The position numbers and the translations under genes are program-made. The notes beneath the pieces are model-generated. The model was not told the origin of the DNA, did not search any database, and saw only the letters and a program-made list of their open reading frames with translations. From CBDFGK01 sp965247075 (GTDB taxonomy: Bacteria; Pseudomonadota; Gammaproteobacteria; Pseudomonadales; Halieaceae), in NCBI GenBank assembly GCA_965247075.1, contig CBDFGK010000003.1:1922001-1986000 (forward strand): a stretch of 64,000 bases of DNA, given 5' to 3'. Of the stretch, positions 32,286 to 41,303 are shown piece after piece (positions within the stretch are counted from its first letter, which is position 1; the number at the start of each line of letters is the position of its first letter).

Positions 32286-34091
32286 GTGAGTAATCTGGAC
32301 CTGATTCGTAATTTTTCCATCATCGCCCATATAGACCACGGCAAGTCGACGCTGGCCGATCGGTTTATCCAGGTCTGTGGTGGTTTGAGTGACCGTGAAA
32401 TGGAAGCGCAAGTGCTGGACTCCATGGACATCGAGCGCGAGCGCGGAATTACCATTAAGGCGCAAAGCGTCACTCTCAATTACCGTTCTGCAGACGGCAA
32501 TACCTATCAGCTCAATTTTATCGACACGCCCGGTCACGTGGACTTTGCCTATGAGGTGTCGCGCTCGCTGGCGGCTTGTGAAGGTGCGCTGCTGGTGGTC
32601 GACGCGGGGCAGGGCGTTGAGGCGCAATCCGTGGCTAACTGCTATACCGCGATTGAACAGGGCCTGGAAGTCCTGCCCATTCTCAACAAGATGGATTTGC
32701 CGCAGGCAGAGCCGGAGCGGGTCAAGCAGGAGATCGAAGAGATCATCGGCATCGATGCCGGGGAAGCCTGTGAGCTTAGCGCCAAAACCGGCCTGGGAGT
32801 GGAGGCTGCCCTGGAGTACCTGATAGCCAATATCCCACCGCCACAGGGCGACCCGGACGCGCCGCTACAGGCTTTGATTATCGACAGTTGGTTTGACAAC
32901 TATCTGGGCGTGGTGTCGCTGGTTCGCGTCAAGAATGGCACCCTGCGCAAGGGCGACAGGATTTTGGCCAAGACAATCGGCAAGGCCCACGGCGCAGACA
33001 GCATCGGGGTATTTACACCCAAGCGCCGGATAACCGGGGTTCTGCGGGCCGGTGATGTTGGTTTTGTGGTGGCAGGCATCAAGGATATTCACGGCGCGCC
33101 GGTGGGAGATACCCTGACGCACGCCGCCAGTGCCGATGCCAATGTGAAGGCCCTGCCTGGCTTTCAGACTGTAAAACCGCAGGTGTACGCGGGCATTTTC
33201 ACCATATCTTCAGACGACTACGAGGATTTTCGGGAAGCCCTGGCCAAGCTGACTCTCAATGACGCCTCGCTGTTTTATGAGCCTGATACCTCAGACGCCC
33301 TGGGTTTTGGATTTCGCTGCGGCTTCCTGGGCATGCTGCACATGGAAATTATCCAGGAGCGACTGGAGCGAGAATACAACCTGGACCTCATTTTTACGGC
33401 GCCCACCGTTATCTACGAGGTGGTGCGCAAGGATGGTGAGGTGATCACCGTTGATAATCCTTCGGCCCTGCCTGACCCCGGTGATATCGACGAGATGCGT
33501 GAACCTTTGGTGCAGGCCAGTATCCTGGTGCCGCAGGAGTACCTGGGCAATGTCATCACCCTCTGTGTAGAAAAGCGTGGTGTGCAAAAAGACATGCAGT
33601 TTATCGGTCAGCAGGTATCGGTGATTTATGAACTGCCGATGGCGGAGGTAGTGATGGACTTTTTTGACCGGCTCAAATCCGCCAGCCGTGGCTATGCTTC
33701 GCTGGATTATCACTTTGTGCGGTTTCAGCGCGCCGAGCTTGCCAGGCTCGATGTGCTGATTAACAGCGAGCGGGTCGATGCGCTGGCAATTATTGTCCAC
33801 AGGAACCAGTTGCAGGCGCGTGGCAGAGCCCTTACTGAACGCATGCAGGAGCTTATTCCGCGGCAGTTGTTTGATGTGGCGATTCAGGCCGCGGCAGGCG
33901 GTAAAATTATCGCCCGGCAGACAGTCAAGGCGCTGCGGAAAAATGTAACCGCCAAGTGTTACGGTGGTGATATTACCCGCAAGAAAAAATTGCTGGAGAA
34001 ACAAAAGGCCGGCAAGAAACGCATGAAGCAAGTGGGCAGGGTAGAAATTCCCCAGTCGGCCTTTCTTGCGGTACTAAAAACAAATGGCTGA
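32286..34091 (+). CDS. lepA: Elongation factor 4 (LepA)
   Basis: 601-residue translational GTPase that acts on stalled or mis-set ribosomes. GTG start (32286). G1 is AHIDHGKSTLADR, then RERGITIKAQ, DTPGHVDF and NKMDLP. The C-terminal domain specific to LepA is complete, ending KKRMKQVGRVEIPQSAFLAV. lepA-lepB follows the algU operon as in Pseudomonas. Confidence 0.98.
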   Translation: MSNLDLIRNFSIIAHIDHGKSTLADRFIQVCGGLSDREMEAQVLDSMDIERERGITIKAQSVTLNYRSADGNTYQLNFIDTPGHVDFAYEVSRSLAACEGALLVVDAGQGVEAQSVANCYTAIEQGLEVLPILNKMDLPQAEPERVKQEIEEIIGIDAGEACELSAKTGLGVEAALEYLIANIPPPQGDPDAPLQALIIDSWFDNYLGVVSLVRVKNGTLRKGDRILAKTIGKAHGADSIGVFTPKRRITGVLRAGDVGFVVAGIKDIHGAPVGDTLTHAASADANVKALPGFQTVKPQVYAGIFTISSDDYEDFREALAKLTLNDASLFYEPDTSDALGFGFRCGFLGMLHMEIIQERLEREYNLDLIFTAPTVIYEVVRKDGEVITVDNPSALPDPGDIDEMREPLVQASILVPQEYLGNVITLCVEKRGVQKDMQFIGQQVSVIYELPMAEVVMDFFDRLKSASRGYASLDYHFVRFQRAELARLDVLINSERVDALAIIVHRNQLQARGRALTERMQELIPRQLFDVAIQAAAGGKIIARQTVKALRKNVTAKCYGGDITRKKKLLEKQKAGKKRMKQVGRVEIPQSAFLAVLKTNG

Positions 34092-34103
34092 CCGGACCTT
34101 TTA

Positions 34104-34943
34104 ATGGACATAGATTTCCCTCTCATCCTGGTGCTGCTGGTCGCCGGCAGTGGCCTGGTCTGGCTGTTTGACTACCTGTTTCTGGCGGGAGGTCGCAAGC
34201 TGGCGCTGGCGCAATTGCAGCGTGATTATCCCGAGTGGGAGAATGAAGAGAGCACACAGCATCGAAAGTACCGGCAGCAGGCTGATATCGCCGGTGACGA
34301 GCCGCTGGTGGTGGAGTACTCCAAGTCCTTCTTCCCGGTTTTGCTTATTGTGTTCGTGTTGCGTTCCTTTCTGGTGGAGCCTTTTCAGATACCATCATCT
34401 TCCATGGTGCCTACCCTGCTGGTGGGCGACTATATTCTGGTCAACAAATTCACCTACGGTATTCGCCTGCCGGTCATTCGTACCAAGGTGCTGAATATCA
34501 ATGAACCGCAACGGGGTGATGTCATGGTGTTTTTCCCACCACACCTGAATGACACCTATTTCATTAAGCGGGTCATCGGCTTGCCGGGCGACAAAATTCG
34601 CTATGTAGATAAAGTGCTATACGTAAATGGCGAGCGTATGCCGCAGCAATTGTTGGCTCAGTTGCCACCTGCCAGGCCCACTTATCGTATCAATTCCGAG
34701 CGTATGGGTGAGGTTGATCACGAGATGCAAATCGACTTGCGCAGGCGCAATGATGCCTTCTCGGTGACGGTTAAGGCCGGCCATTACTTTATGATGGGCG
34801 ACAATCGGGACAATAGCAGTGATAGCCGGATTTGGGGTCAAGTGCCGGCACGGGATATAGTAGGCGAGGCCTTTGCGATATGGATGCACTGGGAATCCTT
34901 CCTGAGTGTGCCCAGCTTCAGGCGTGTGGGCTCTATACAATAA
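34104..34943 (+). CDS. lepB: Signal peptidase I
   Basis: 279 residues, inner-membrane protease that cleaves Sec/Tat signal peptides. Two N-terminal membrane helices. The catalytic Ser is in IPSSSMVPTLLVGDYILVNK, the Lys in TYFIKRVIGLPGDKI, and GDNRDNSSDSRIWGQVPARD is the conserved late box. It starts 12 bases after lepA. Confidence 0.97.
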   Translation: MDIDFPLILVLLVAGSGLVWLFDYLFLAGGRKLALAQLQRDYPEWENEESTQHRKYRQQADIAGDEPLVVEYSKSFFPVLLIVFVLRSFLVEPFQIPSSSMVPTLLVGDYILVNKFTYGIRLPVIRTKVLNINEPQRGDVMVFFPPHLNDTYFIKRVIGLPGDKIRYVDKVLYVNGERMPQQLLAQLPPARPTYRINSERMGEVDHEMQIDLRRRNDAFSVTVKAGHYFMMGDNRDNSSDSRIWGQVPARDIVGEAFAIWMHWESFLSVPSFRRVGSIQ

Positions 34944-34969
34944 TTGCGGACAGACAGTGGGGGTGGAGC

Positions 34970-35032
34970 ATGAGAACGCGTAAACAGCAGTCGGGTAGGT
35001 CTGCACCTTGTAACCATAGACTGGCCCGATGA
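34970..35032 (+). CDS. 20-residue ORF in the place of DUF4845
   Basis: A short frame MRTRKQQSGRSAPCNHRLAR with GGTGGAG directly upstream; its stop overlaps the rnc start (ATGA). In Pseudomonas and many relatives a DUF4845 gene stands between lepB and rnc and opens with a similar basic, Gln-rich stretch. This may be the collapsed remnant of that gene, kept as a translational coupler for rnc, or chance. Confidence 0.3.
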   Translation: MRTRKQQSGRSAPCNHRLAR

Positions 35033-35703
35033 GCAGCCGGCTCCAGAGCCTGGAGCAAAGCCTGGGTTATAGCTGGCAATCGCGTGAACTCCTGCAACTT
35101 GCCCTGACGCACAGAAGCTGCGGCGCGCGCAATAACGAAAGGCTGGAATTTCTGGGTGACTCGATACTCAATTACATAATCGCTGAGGCTTTGTTCAGCC
35201 GTTTCCCGGCCGCCCGGGAGGGAGTATTGAGCCGCATGCGGGCATCCCTGGTGTGCGGCGTTACGCTGGCTGAAATTGCCCGGGAACTGAAACTGGGCAA
35301 GTATCTGCAACTGGGTCCCGGCGAGATGAAGAGCGGTGGCCACAGGCGTGACTCAACTCTTGCCGATACCCTGGAGTCGGTAATTGGCTCGATATTGCTC
35401 GATGCCGATATAGAAATCTGCCGCGCACAGGTACTCAACTGGTTCAGTACCAGGTTACAGGAGGTATCTCCGCACACGGCCGGCAGGGATGCCAAAACGC
35501 GATTGCAGGAATACCTGCAGGGACGCGGCCAGCAGTTACCCAACTATGCGCTGTTGCGGGTAGAGGGAGAGGAGCACTGCCGGCGATGTACCGTCGCCTG
35601 CGAGCTGCCTGAACTTGAGTTGAGCCTGACCGGCAGTGGCAGCAGCAGGCGCAAGGCCGAGCAGGTGGCCGCCCAGGCTACCCTGGAGGAAATTGGTGAG
35701 TGA
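35029..35703 (+). CDS. rnc: Ribonuclease III
   Basis: 224 residues, processes rRNA and double-stranded RNA. NERLEFLGDSILNYIIAEAL is the signature helix; DTLESVIGSI carries the second acidic site (Glu). A C-terminal double-stranded RNA-binding domain starts near residue 150 (DAKTRLQEYLQGRGQQLPNY) and ends SSRRKAEQVAAQATLEEI. It overlaps era by 8 bases. Confidence 0.96.
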   Translation: MSSRLQSLEQSLGYSWQSRELLQLALTHRSCGARNNERLEFLGDSILNYIIAEALFSRFPAAREGVLSRMRASLVCGVTLAEIARELKLGKYLQLGPGEMKSGGHRRDSTLADTLESVIGSILLDADIEICRAQVLNWFSTRLQEVSPHTAGRDAKTRLQEYLQGRGQQLPNYALLRVEGEEHCRRCTVACELPELELSLTGSGSSRRKAEQVAAQATLEEIGE

Positions 35704-36601
35704 TAGTCAAGTGAAGAACTGCGGCTACGCAGCCATTGTCGGTCGTCCCAATGTGGGCAAATCGACTTTGCTCAACCATATACTGGGCCAGAAAATCAGT
35801 ATTACTTCGCGCAAGCCCCAGACCACGCGGCACCGGGTACTGGGGATTAAAACCGCGGGCTCGGTGCAGATCATCCTGGTCGACACGCCCGGCCTGCACA
35901 GGGGCGCCGACAAAGCCATAAATCGCTATATGAACCGTGCCGCCGGCCGTGCCATCAGGGATGTGGATGTGATTGTTATAGTGGTGGATCGCACTGCCTG
36001 GACCGACGAAGACGAAATGGTGCTGGCACAGGTGCTGGGCAATGCCGGTCGGGTGCCGGTCATCCTGGCGGTCAACAAGGTTGATTTGCTTGCCCGCAAA
36101 GAGGATTTGTTGCCGCACTTGCAACTGTTGGCGGGCAAGGCTGAATTCAAGGCAATTTTGCCAATTTCAGCCCTCAATAAGTACAATATTCAAGAGCTGG
36201 AAGCCTGTATAGCAGCAGAGCTGCCCCAATCGACCCACTTCTTTCCCGAGCATCAGATCACCGATCGCAGCCGGCGTTTTATGGCGGCAGAGATTGTCCG
36301 TGAAAAAGTCATGCGTCAACTGGGCGACGAAATTCCCTACGCGATCACGGTGGCAATCGAAGAATTCAGGCAAACCGTTGCGGTGCTGCATATTGGCGCA
36401 TTAATCCTGGTCGAGCGAGAGGGCCAGAAGAGAATAATTATCGGTAAAAGTGGCAGCCGGCTGCGCTCCATTGGGGCGGAGGCGCGCCGGGATATGGAGG
36501 CCTTGTTTGACTCGAAAGTGATGCTGCGCACCTGGATCAGGGTCAAGCGAGGCTGGTCAGATGACCAGCGGGCGCTGCGCAGCCTTGGCTACACCGATTG
36601 A
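35696..36601 (+). CDS. era: GTPase Era
   Basis: 301 residues, GTPase for 16S rRNA maturation and 30S assembly. The GTG start at 35696 overlaps the rnc stop and has GGAGGAAA upstream. Motifs: GRPNVGKSTLLN, QTTRHR, DTPGLH, NKVDLL and SALNKYN. The C-terminal KH domain has GQKRIIIGKSGSRLRSIGAE. Confidence 0.97.
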   Translation: MSDSQVKNCGYAAIVGRPNVGKSTLLNHILGQKISITSRKPQTTRHRVLGIKTAGSVQIILVDTPGLHRGADKAINRYMNRAAGRAIRDVDVIVIVVDRTAWTDEDEMVLAQVLGNAGRVPVILAVNKVDLLARKEDLLPHLQLLAGKAEFKAILPISALNKYNIQELEACIAAELPQSTHFFPEHQITDRSRRFMAAEIVREKVMRQLGDEIPYAITVAIEEFRQTVAVLHIGALILVEREGQKRIIIGKSGSRLRSIGAEARRDMEALFDSKVMLRTWIRVKRGWSDDQRALRSLGYTD

Positions 36602-36604
36602 CCG

Positions 36605-37315
36605 ATGCGGACCGAGCTCCAGGCAGGCTACGTTTTGCACACGCGGCCCTACCTCAACAACAGTTTGCTGGTCGAGTTTCTGAGCCGCGAGCAGGGTCGC
36701 GTTGCACTGGTCGCCAAAGGCGCCAAGGGCCGCAAGACCAGGGGCGGTAGCCCGGCGGCGCTGCTGCAACCCTTCAATCGGCTGAGCTGTTCCTGGACCG
36801 GCCGCCGGGAACTAAAGACCCTGACGCTCTGTGAGGCTGCTGCGCCGGCCTTGCGATTGGCCGGCACCCGTCTGCTGTGTGGCCTGTATGTGAATGAGTT
36901 AGTGGTTCGCCTGTTGCACCATGCAGACCCCCACCAACAACTTTTCGATGACTACCAGTGCGTCCTGCAGCAACTGGAGGGTGATTTGTCGGCAGAGCTG
37001 ATTCTGCGACGCTTCGAGTTTTGCCTGCTGGAGGGGCTGGGGTACGGATTTGACCTGGATGTCGATGGGCGCAGTGGTGAACCTGTTCACAATGATGGCA
37101 GTTATCACTATCGTGAGGGCTATGGGCTGGTACTGGCAGACCCCGAGCACAGTGACCCGCTGCCGCGCTATCGCGGCGTAGACCTGCGTGCATTGGGCCA
37201 AGGCGATTACCAGGCGGCAGGGCGCTGTGCCAAACAGTTAATGCGGCAGGTGCTGGCCGGCTATCTCGGCGACAAACCGCTGCTGAGTCGCGAGCTTTTT
37301 CGACCACCAACATGA
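36605..37315 (+). CDS. recO: DNA repair protein RecO
   Basis: 236 residues. N-terminal OB fold (AGYVLHTRPYLNNSLLVEFL, GRVALVAKGAKG) and a helical C-terminal domain (LRRFEFCLLEGLGYGFDLDV). RecO loads RecA in RecFOR recombination. It follows era by 3 bases, the normal order. pdxJ, often next, is absent; a cysM relic follows instead. Confidence 0.93.
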   Translation: MRTELQAGYVLHTRPYLNNSLLVEFLSREQGRVALVAKGAKGRKTRGGSPAALLQPFNRLSCSWTGRRELKTLTLCEAAAPALRLAGTRLLCGLYVNELVVRLLHHADPHQQLFDDYQCVLQQLEGDLSAELILRRFEFCLLEGLGYGFDLDVDGRSGEPVHNDGSYHYREGYGLVLADPEHSDPLPRYRGVDLRALGQGDYQAAGRCAKQLMRQVLAGYLGDKPLLSRELFRPPT

Positions 37316-37351
37316 TTGCTATCAGCACATTAGCGGTATACTCCCGGTCTT

Positions 37352-37453
37352 ATGCCTGACTACCCAACCATTGAAGCCTGCGTAGGCAACACACTCATTG
37401 AGACAATCGGTCCTGAGATCTGGCAGCAGCCCGGCGTTTTTTCCGGTGGTTAA
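37352..37453 (+). pseudogene. 5' remnant of cysM (cysteine synthase B)
   Basis: ATG at 37352 opens MPDYPTIEACVGNT, the N-terminus of CysM (YPTIxxCVGNTPLVRLQ). After codon 14 the similarity ends; the frame runs on for 19 unrelated codons and stops inside the first codons of relA. In Pseudomonas cysM and rlmD stand just upstream of relA, so a deletion seems to have removed nearly all of cysM and all of rlmD. A TATACT box at about 37337 could be the old promoter, now possibly driving relA. Confidence 0.55.
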
Positions 37454-39713
37454 GGTTCGCGCTGAACCAGCGACTGGCAATGACGGTGAGTTTGAGTTGG
37501 ACGCATGGTTGACAGGGTTGTCGGCAAATCTTGATCAGCGCGATACCGAGATACTGGGACAGGCATGCGAACTGGCGCGGCGCTGCTCAACTGTGTCCGC
37601 CACAGTTGCCGATGACTGGTCGGCAACCGGTGACAGCTTCCGCGCAGGCCTGGATATGGTCCATATTTTGCTGGACTTGCAGATGGGGGCCGACAGCCTG
37701 GTAGCGGGCCTGCTCTATCGCCCGGTTGTCGAGGGGCGACTGTCATTGGGCGAGGTAGAGACACAATTTGGCGCACGCGTCGGCTGCCTGATAACGGGAG
37801 TGCAGCGCATGTCCGCGATCAGCGATGTCAATATCGATAGACAGGCGACGGTGCTCGGTCAGGCCGATGCACAGAAAGACAATATACGAAAAATGCTTGT
37901 CTCGCTGGTTGAGGATGTTCGCGTGGCATTGATCAAGCTGGCGGAAAGGACCTGTGCGATCAGGGCGGTAAAAGACGATCCCGAGCGCCGCTTGTCAGTC
38001 GCCAGGGAGGTATTTGATGTGTACGCGCCGCTGGCACAGCGCCTCGGCATTGGTCATTTGAAGTGGGAGCTTGAAGATCTCTCCTTCCGTTACCTGTACC
38101 GGGACTCCTATCACAAAATTGCCAAACTGCTCGACGGTAACCGCATGGAGCGAGACCGGTTTATCGAACGGGTGAAAGAGCTGTTATCCACAGCTTTGCA
38201 ACAAAGCGGTGTGACCGGTGAGCTGAGCGGGCGATCGAAGCATATCTATAGTATCTGGCGAAAAATGCAGCACAAGGGCATTGGCTTCTCGCAGGTGTAC
38301 GATATTAGAGCGGTGCGCATTCTGGTGCCTGAGATTCGTGATTGCTACGCCGCTCTGGGGCTGGTGCACGGGCTGTGGCGCAATATTCCCAATGAATTTG
38401 ATGACTATATCGCCAACCCCAAGGAGAATGGCTACCGCTCGCTGCACACCGCGGTTATTGGTCCAGAGGGGAAAATCCTGGAAGTCCAGATTCGCACCCG
38501 CCAAATGAATGAAGAGGCTGAGCTGGGTGTTTGCGCACACTGGCGCTACAAGGGCACCGATGGCCGTAGCGGTGCGGCGAATGGTTATGAGGAAAAAATT
38601 GCCTGGCTGCGACAGGTACTGGATTGGCATGAAGAAACCGGTGGTACACACAACCTGGCCGAACAGTTTAGCTCGGTCACGGCACAGGACAGAATTTATG
38701 TGTTTACGCCCCAGGGGGATGTAGTCAATTTGGCTCAGGGTGCAACCCCGCTGGATTTTGCCTATCACGTTCATACCGAGGTAGGGCATAGTTGCCGCGG
38801 CGCCAAGGTAAACGGCTCGATTGTGCCGCTGACCTACCGGTTGGGAACTGGACAGCGAGTGCAGATTGTCACTGGCCGCGAAGCCATACCACGCCGGGAC
38901 TGGCTGGCGCCGGACTCCGGCTATCTCAACACATGCCGGGCCAGGGCCAAGGTGCAACACTGGTTTCGGGCCCAGGCGCGCGATGACAATGTCGATGCCG
39001 GCAGGCACTTGTTGGAGCGGGAGTTTCGACGCCTGGCGTTGACCAGTATCGACTACAAACGGGTGGCGCAGCGGGTCCAGTACTCTACCGTTGAAGATAT
39101 GTTTGCCGCTGCCGGGGCAGGTGAGTTACGCGCAGCGCAAGTGCTCAATGCGGCCCAGGAAGTTATCGCTGAAGACAGTCTGGATGAGTCACCGGCAGTC
39201 AAGTTGCGAAAAAGCGGACGCCGTGCCGGCGACCACCACTCAAGTGCCATTCAGGTGCATGGTATTGGCAATTTGCTCAGCCATATTGCCGGCTGCTGCA
39301 AGCCTTTACCGGGTGATGCCATTGTCGGCTTCATCACCCGGGGGCGCGGCGTCAGTGTGCATCGCCGCGATTGTGGCCGGCTCCTGCACTTGCAACAGAC
39401 TTCAGTTGAGCGAATTATTGAGGTGAACTGGGGTAGTGAAACCCGCTTGGGATATGAGGTTGATATACGCATAGATGTGTACGACCGACCGGGTTTGCTG
39501 CGCGACATTACCGAACTGTTGGCGCGGGCAAGAATCAACGTGGTAGCGGTAAATACCGTGATCCATCGCAACGACAATACCGGCGTCTTGAGCCTGACCA
39601 TTGAAGTGCCTGACCTGACGGCGTTGGGCAAGTTGCTGGAGCGGGTGTGCCGCTTGGCTAATGTGATATCAGCGGTCAGGGTTTGCGAGCAGGGCGCTGA
39701 GCGTGTCGGCTGA
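37446..39713 (+). CDS. relA: GTP pyrophosphokinase RelA
   Basis: 755 residues, ribosome-associated (p)ppGpp synthetase of the stringent response. GTG 37446 gives MVKVRAEPATG, as in Pseudomonas. The pseudo-hydrolase domain lacks the HD pair, as expected for RelA. The synthetase domain (HIYSIWRKMQHKGIGFSQVY, NPKENGYRSLHTAVIGPEGK), TGS domain (DRIYVFTPQGDVVNLAQGAT) and C-terminal ACT domain are all present. mazG overlaps the 3' end by 11 bases. Confidence 0.96.
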   Translation: MVKVRAEPATGNDGEFELDAWLTGLSANLDQRDTEILGQACELARRCSTVSATVADDWSATGDSFRAGLDMVHILLDLQMGADSLVAGLLYRPVVEGRLSLGEVETQFGARVGCLITGVQRMSAISDVNIDRQATVLGQADAQKDNIRKMLVSLVEDVRVALIKLAERTCAIRAVKDDPERRLSVAREVFDVYAPLAQRLGIGHLKWELEDLSFRYLYRDSYHKIAKLLDGNRMERDRFIERVKELLSTALQQSGVTGELSGRSKHIYSIWRKMQHKGIGFSQVYDIRAVRILVPEIRDCYAALGLVHGLWRNIPNEFDDYIANPKENGYRSLHTAVIGPEGKILEVQIRTRQMNEEAELGVCAHWRYKGTDGRSGAANGYEEKIAWLRQVLDWHEETGGTHNLAEQFSSVTAQDRIYVFTPQGDVVNLAQGATPLDFAYHVHTEVGHSCRGAKVNGSIVPLTYRLGTGQRVQIVTGREAIPRRDWLAPDSGYLNTCRARAKVQHWFRAQARDDNVDAGRHLLEREFRRLALTSIDYKRVAQRVQYSTVEDMFAAAGAGELRAAQVLNAAQEVIAEDSLDESPAVKLRKSGRRAGDHHSSAIQVHGIGNLLSHIAGCCKPLPGDAIVGFITRGRGVSVHRRDCGRLLHLQQTSVERIIEVNWGSETRLGYEVDIRIDVYDRPGLLRDITELLARARINVVAVNTVIHRNDNTGVLSLTIEVPDLTALGKLLERVCRLANVISAVRVCEQGAERVG

Positions 39714-40512
39714 GTTGGACTATGGCATGCAGGACCTGCTGCGGGTTATGCAGCGGCTGCGTGACCCCGCTACTGGCTGTCCCTGGGATCTGGCGCAGGA
39801 TTTCGACAGCATTGTGCCGTCGACGCTGGAGGAAGCCTATGAAGTGGTCGCGGCCATCGAGCAGCAGGACTTCCCTCATATCGCTGAAGAACTGGGTGAC
39901 TTGCTGTTCCAGGTTATTTTCTATGCGCAGTTGGGCGCAGAGCGTGAACTGTTTGATTTTGCAGAAATTGTCAACTTGCTGGCAGGCAAGTTAATCAGAA
40001 GACACCCTCACGTATTTGCCGACGGAGAGTTGGAGGGCGTGGTTAGCTCGACAGCCTCGGTAGCAGCGGTCAAGGCAAGCTGGGAAGCCATCAAGAGGCA
40101 GGAGCGCCTGGGCCGGCAGGAAACATCGCTGTTGGCTGATATTCCAGTGACGCTGCCATCGCTAAGCCGCGCGCAAAAATTGCAAAAGCGCGCCGCAGGA
40201 GTTGGTTTTGACTGGCCAGACAGCGCGGGCGTGTTGCGTAAACTTGATGAAGAGATTGTAGAATTTGTGGCGGCGGCCGACCAGGGCCCGCAGCGTCAGG
40301 AAGAGGAAATCGGCGATATCATTTTTACCGCGGTAAACCTGGCCCGCCATATGGGCGTAGATGCAGAATCAGCGTTGCGGCGGGCCAGTACTCGCTTTGA
40401 GGAGCGCTTTTCACGAATGGAAACAAAACTGTCAGAGACGCAAGACAGTATTAGTGATTTGACAGCACCGGCCCTGGATGAGCTATGGGAACAGGTAAAA
40501 CGGGGTGCTTGA
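39703..40512 (+). CDS. mazG: Nucleoside triphosphate pyrophosphohydrolase MazG
   Basis: 269 residues with two MazG domains. The first shows MQRLRDPATGCPWDLAQDFD and TLEEAYEVVAAIEQQDFPHI then EELGDLLFQV (EExxE metal site). The second shows QRQEEEIGDIIFTAVNLARH. It removes non-canonical nucleotides and in E. coli lowers (p)ppGpp. The relA-mazG order is conserved. Confidence 0.95.
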   Translation: MSAELDYGMQDLLRVMQRLRDPATGCPWDLAQDFDSIVPSTLEEAYEVVAAIEQQDFPHIAEELGDLLFQVIFYAQLGAERELFDFAEIVNLLAGKLIRRHPHVFADGELEGVVSSTASVAAVKASWEAIKRQERLGRQETSLLADIPVTLPSLSRAQKLQKRAAGVGFDWPDSAGVLRKLDEEIVEFVAAADQGPQRQEEEIGDIIFTAVNLARHMGVDAESALRRASTRFEERFSRMETKLSETQDSISDLTAPALDELWEQVKRGA

Positions 40513-40566
40513 AGTGCTTGGGTTAGCTGTGTATTGTTTGCCCCCTTACTTTTCAGGTTTTCTGCT

Positions 40567-41214
40567 ATGCGATTGATTTTATTGGGTGCTCCAGGTGCGG
40601 GCAAGGGTACCCAGGCTCAGTATATCTGTGAGCAATTTTCTATACCTCAGATCTCAACCGGCGACATGTTACGTGCCGCAGTGAAGGCGGAGACCGAGCT
40701 GGGTTTGCAGGCACAAGAAGTTATGGCGGCCGGTGGTTTGGTCTCTGACGAGATTATTATTGGCTTGGTACAGGCAAGGATTCTTGAAGATGATTGCCGC
40801 AATGGATTTTTGTTTGATGGCTTTCCGCGCACCATTGTGCAGGCACAGGCCATTCTCGATGCCAGGGTTACCATCGATCACGTGCTGGAAATTGCGGTCG
40901 CAGATGAAGAAATAGTGCAGCGACTAAGTGGCCGAAGAGTACATACGGGCTCTGGGAGAATTTACCATCTCATTCACAAACCACCACAGCAAGAGGGTGT
41001 GGATGATGTGACTGGCGAAGCGCTGGTGCAACGTGAAGACGATCGGGAAGAAACCGTGCGTAAGCGCCTGGAGATATACCACGCGCAGACCACCGTGCTG
41101 GTTGATTTCTACCGGTCTCAGGCTGACGATACCACGACCGTATATCACCGCGTGGAAGGTGTTGGAAGTGTTGCTGCGATCAAGACGCAAGTGCTGGCAG
41201 CGTTAACGAGCTAG
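40567..41214 (+). CDS. adk: Adenylate kinase
   Basis: 215 residues starting at ATG 40567 (MRLILLGAPGAGKGTQA). It interconverts ATP + AMP and 2 ADP. P-loop GAPGAGKGTQ, FDGFPRTIVQA for AMP/ATP binding, the long LID (GRIYHLIHKPPQQEGVDDVT) without zinc cysteines, and REETVRKRLEIYHAQT. A leader of about 50 bases separates it from mazG. Confidence 0.97.
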   Translation: MRLILLGAPGAGKGTQAQYICEQFSIPQISTGDMLRAAVKAETELGLQAQEVMAAGGLVSDEIIIGLVQARILEDDCRNGFLFDGFPRTIVQAQAILDARVTIDHVLEIAVADEEIVQRLSGRRVHTGSGRIYHLIHKPPQQEGVDDVTGEALVQREDDREETVRKRLEIYHAQTTVLVDFYRSQADDTTTVYHRVEGVGSVAAIKTQVLAALTS

Positions 41215-41303
41215 TGGTGCGCAAAACTGTTACTTGTGCAATTGAAAATTTTTGTGCTACTTTGCAATTGTTGGATTGAATAATAACCGCTGGAGAAGCA
41301 ACT

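Noticed and set aside
33291..34031. A 246-codon minus-strand frame opposite lepA (and similar long frames opposite thrS, relA and topB)
   Set aside because: Mirror frames of highly conserved genes with strong third-position GC bias; no independent signals.
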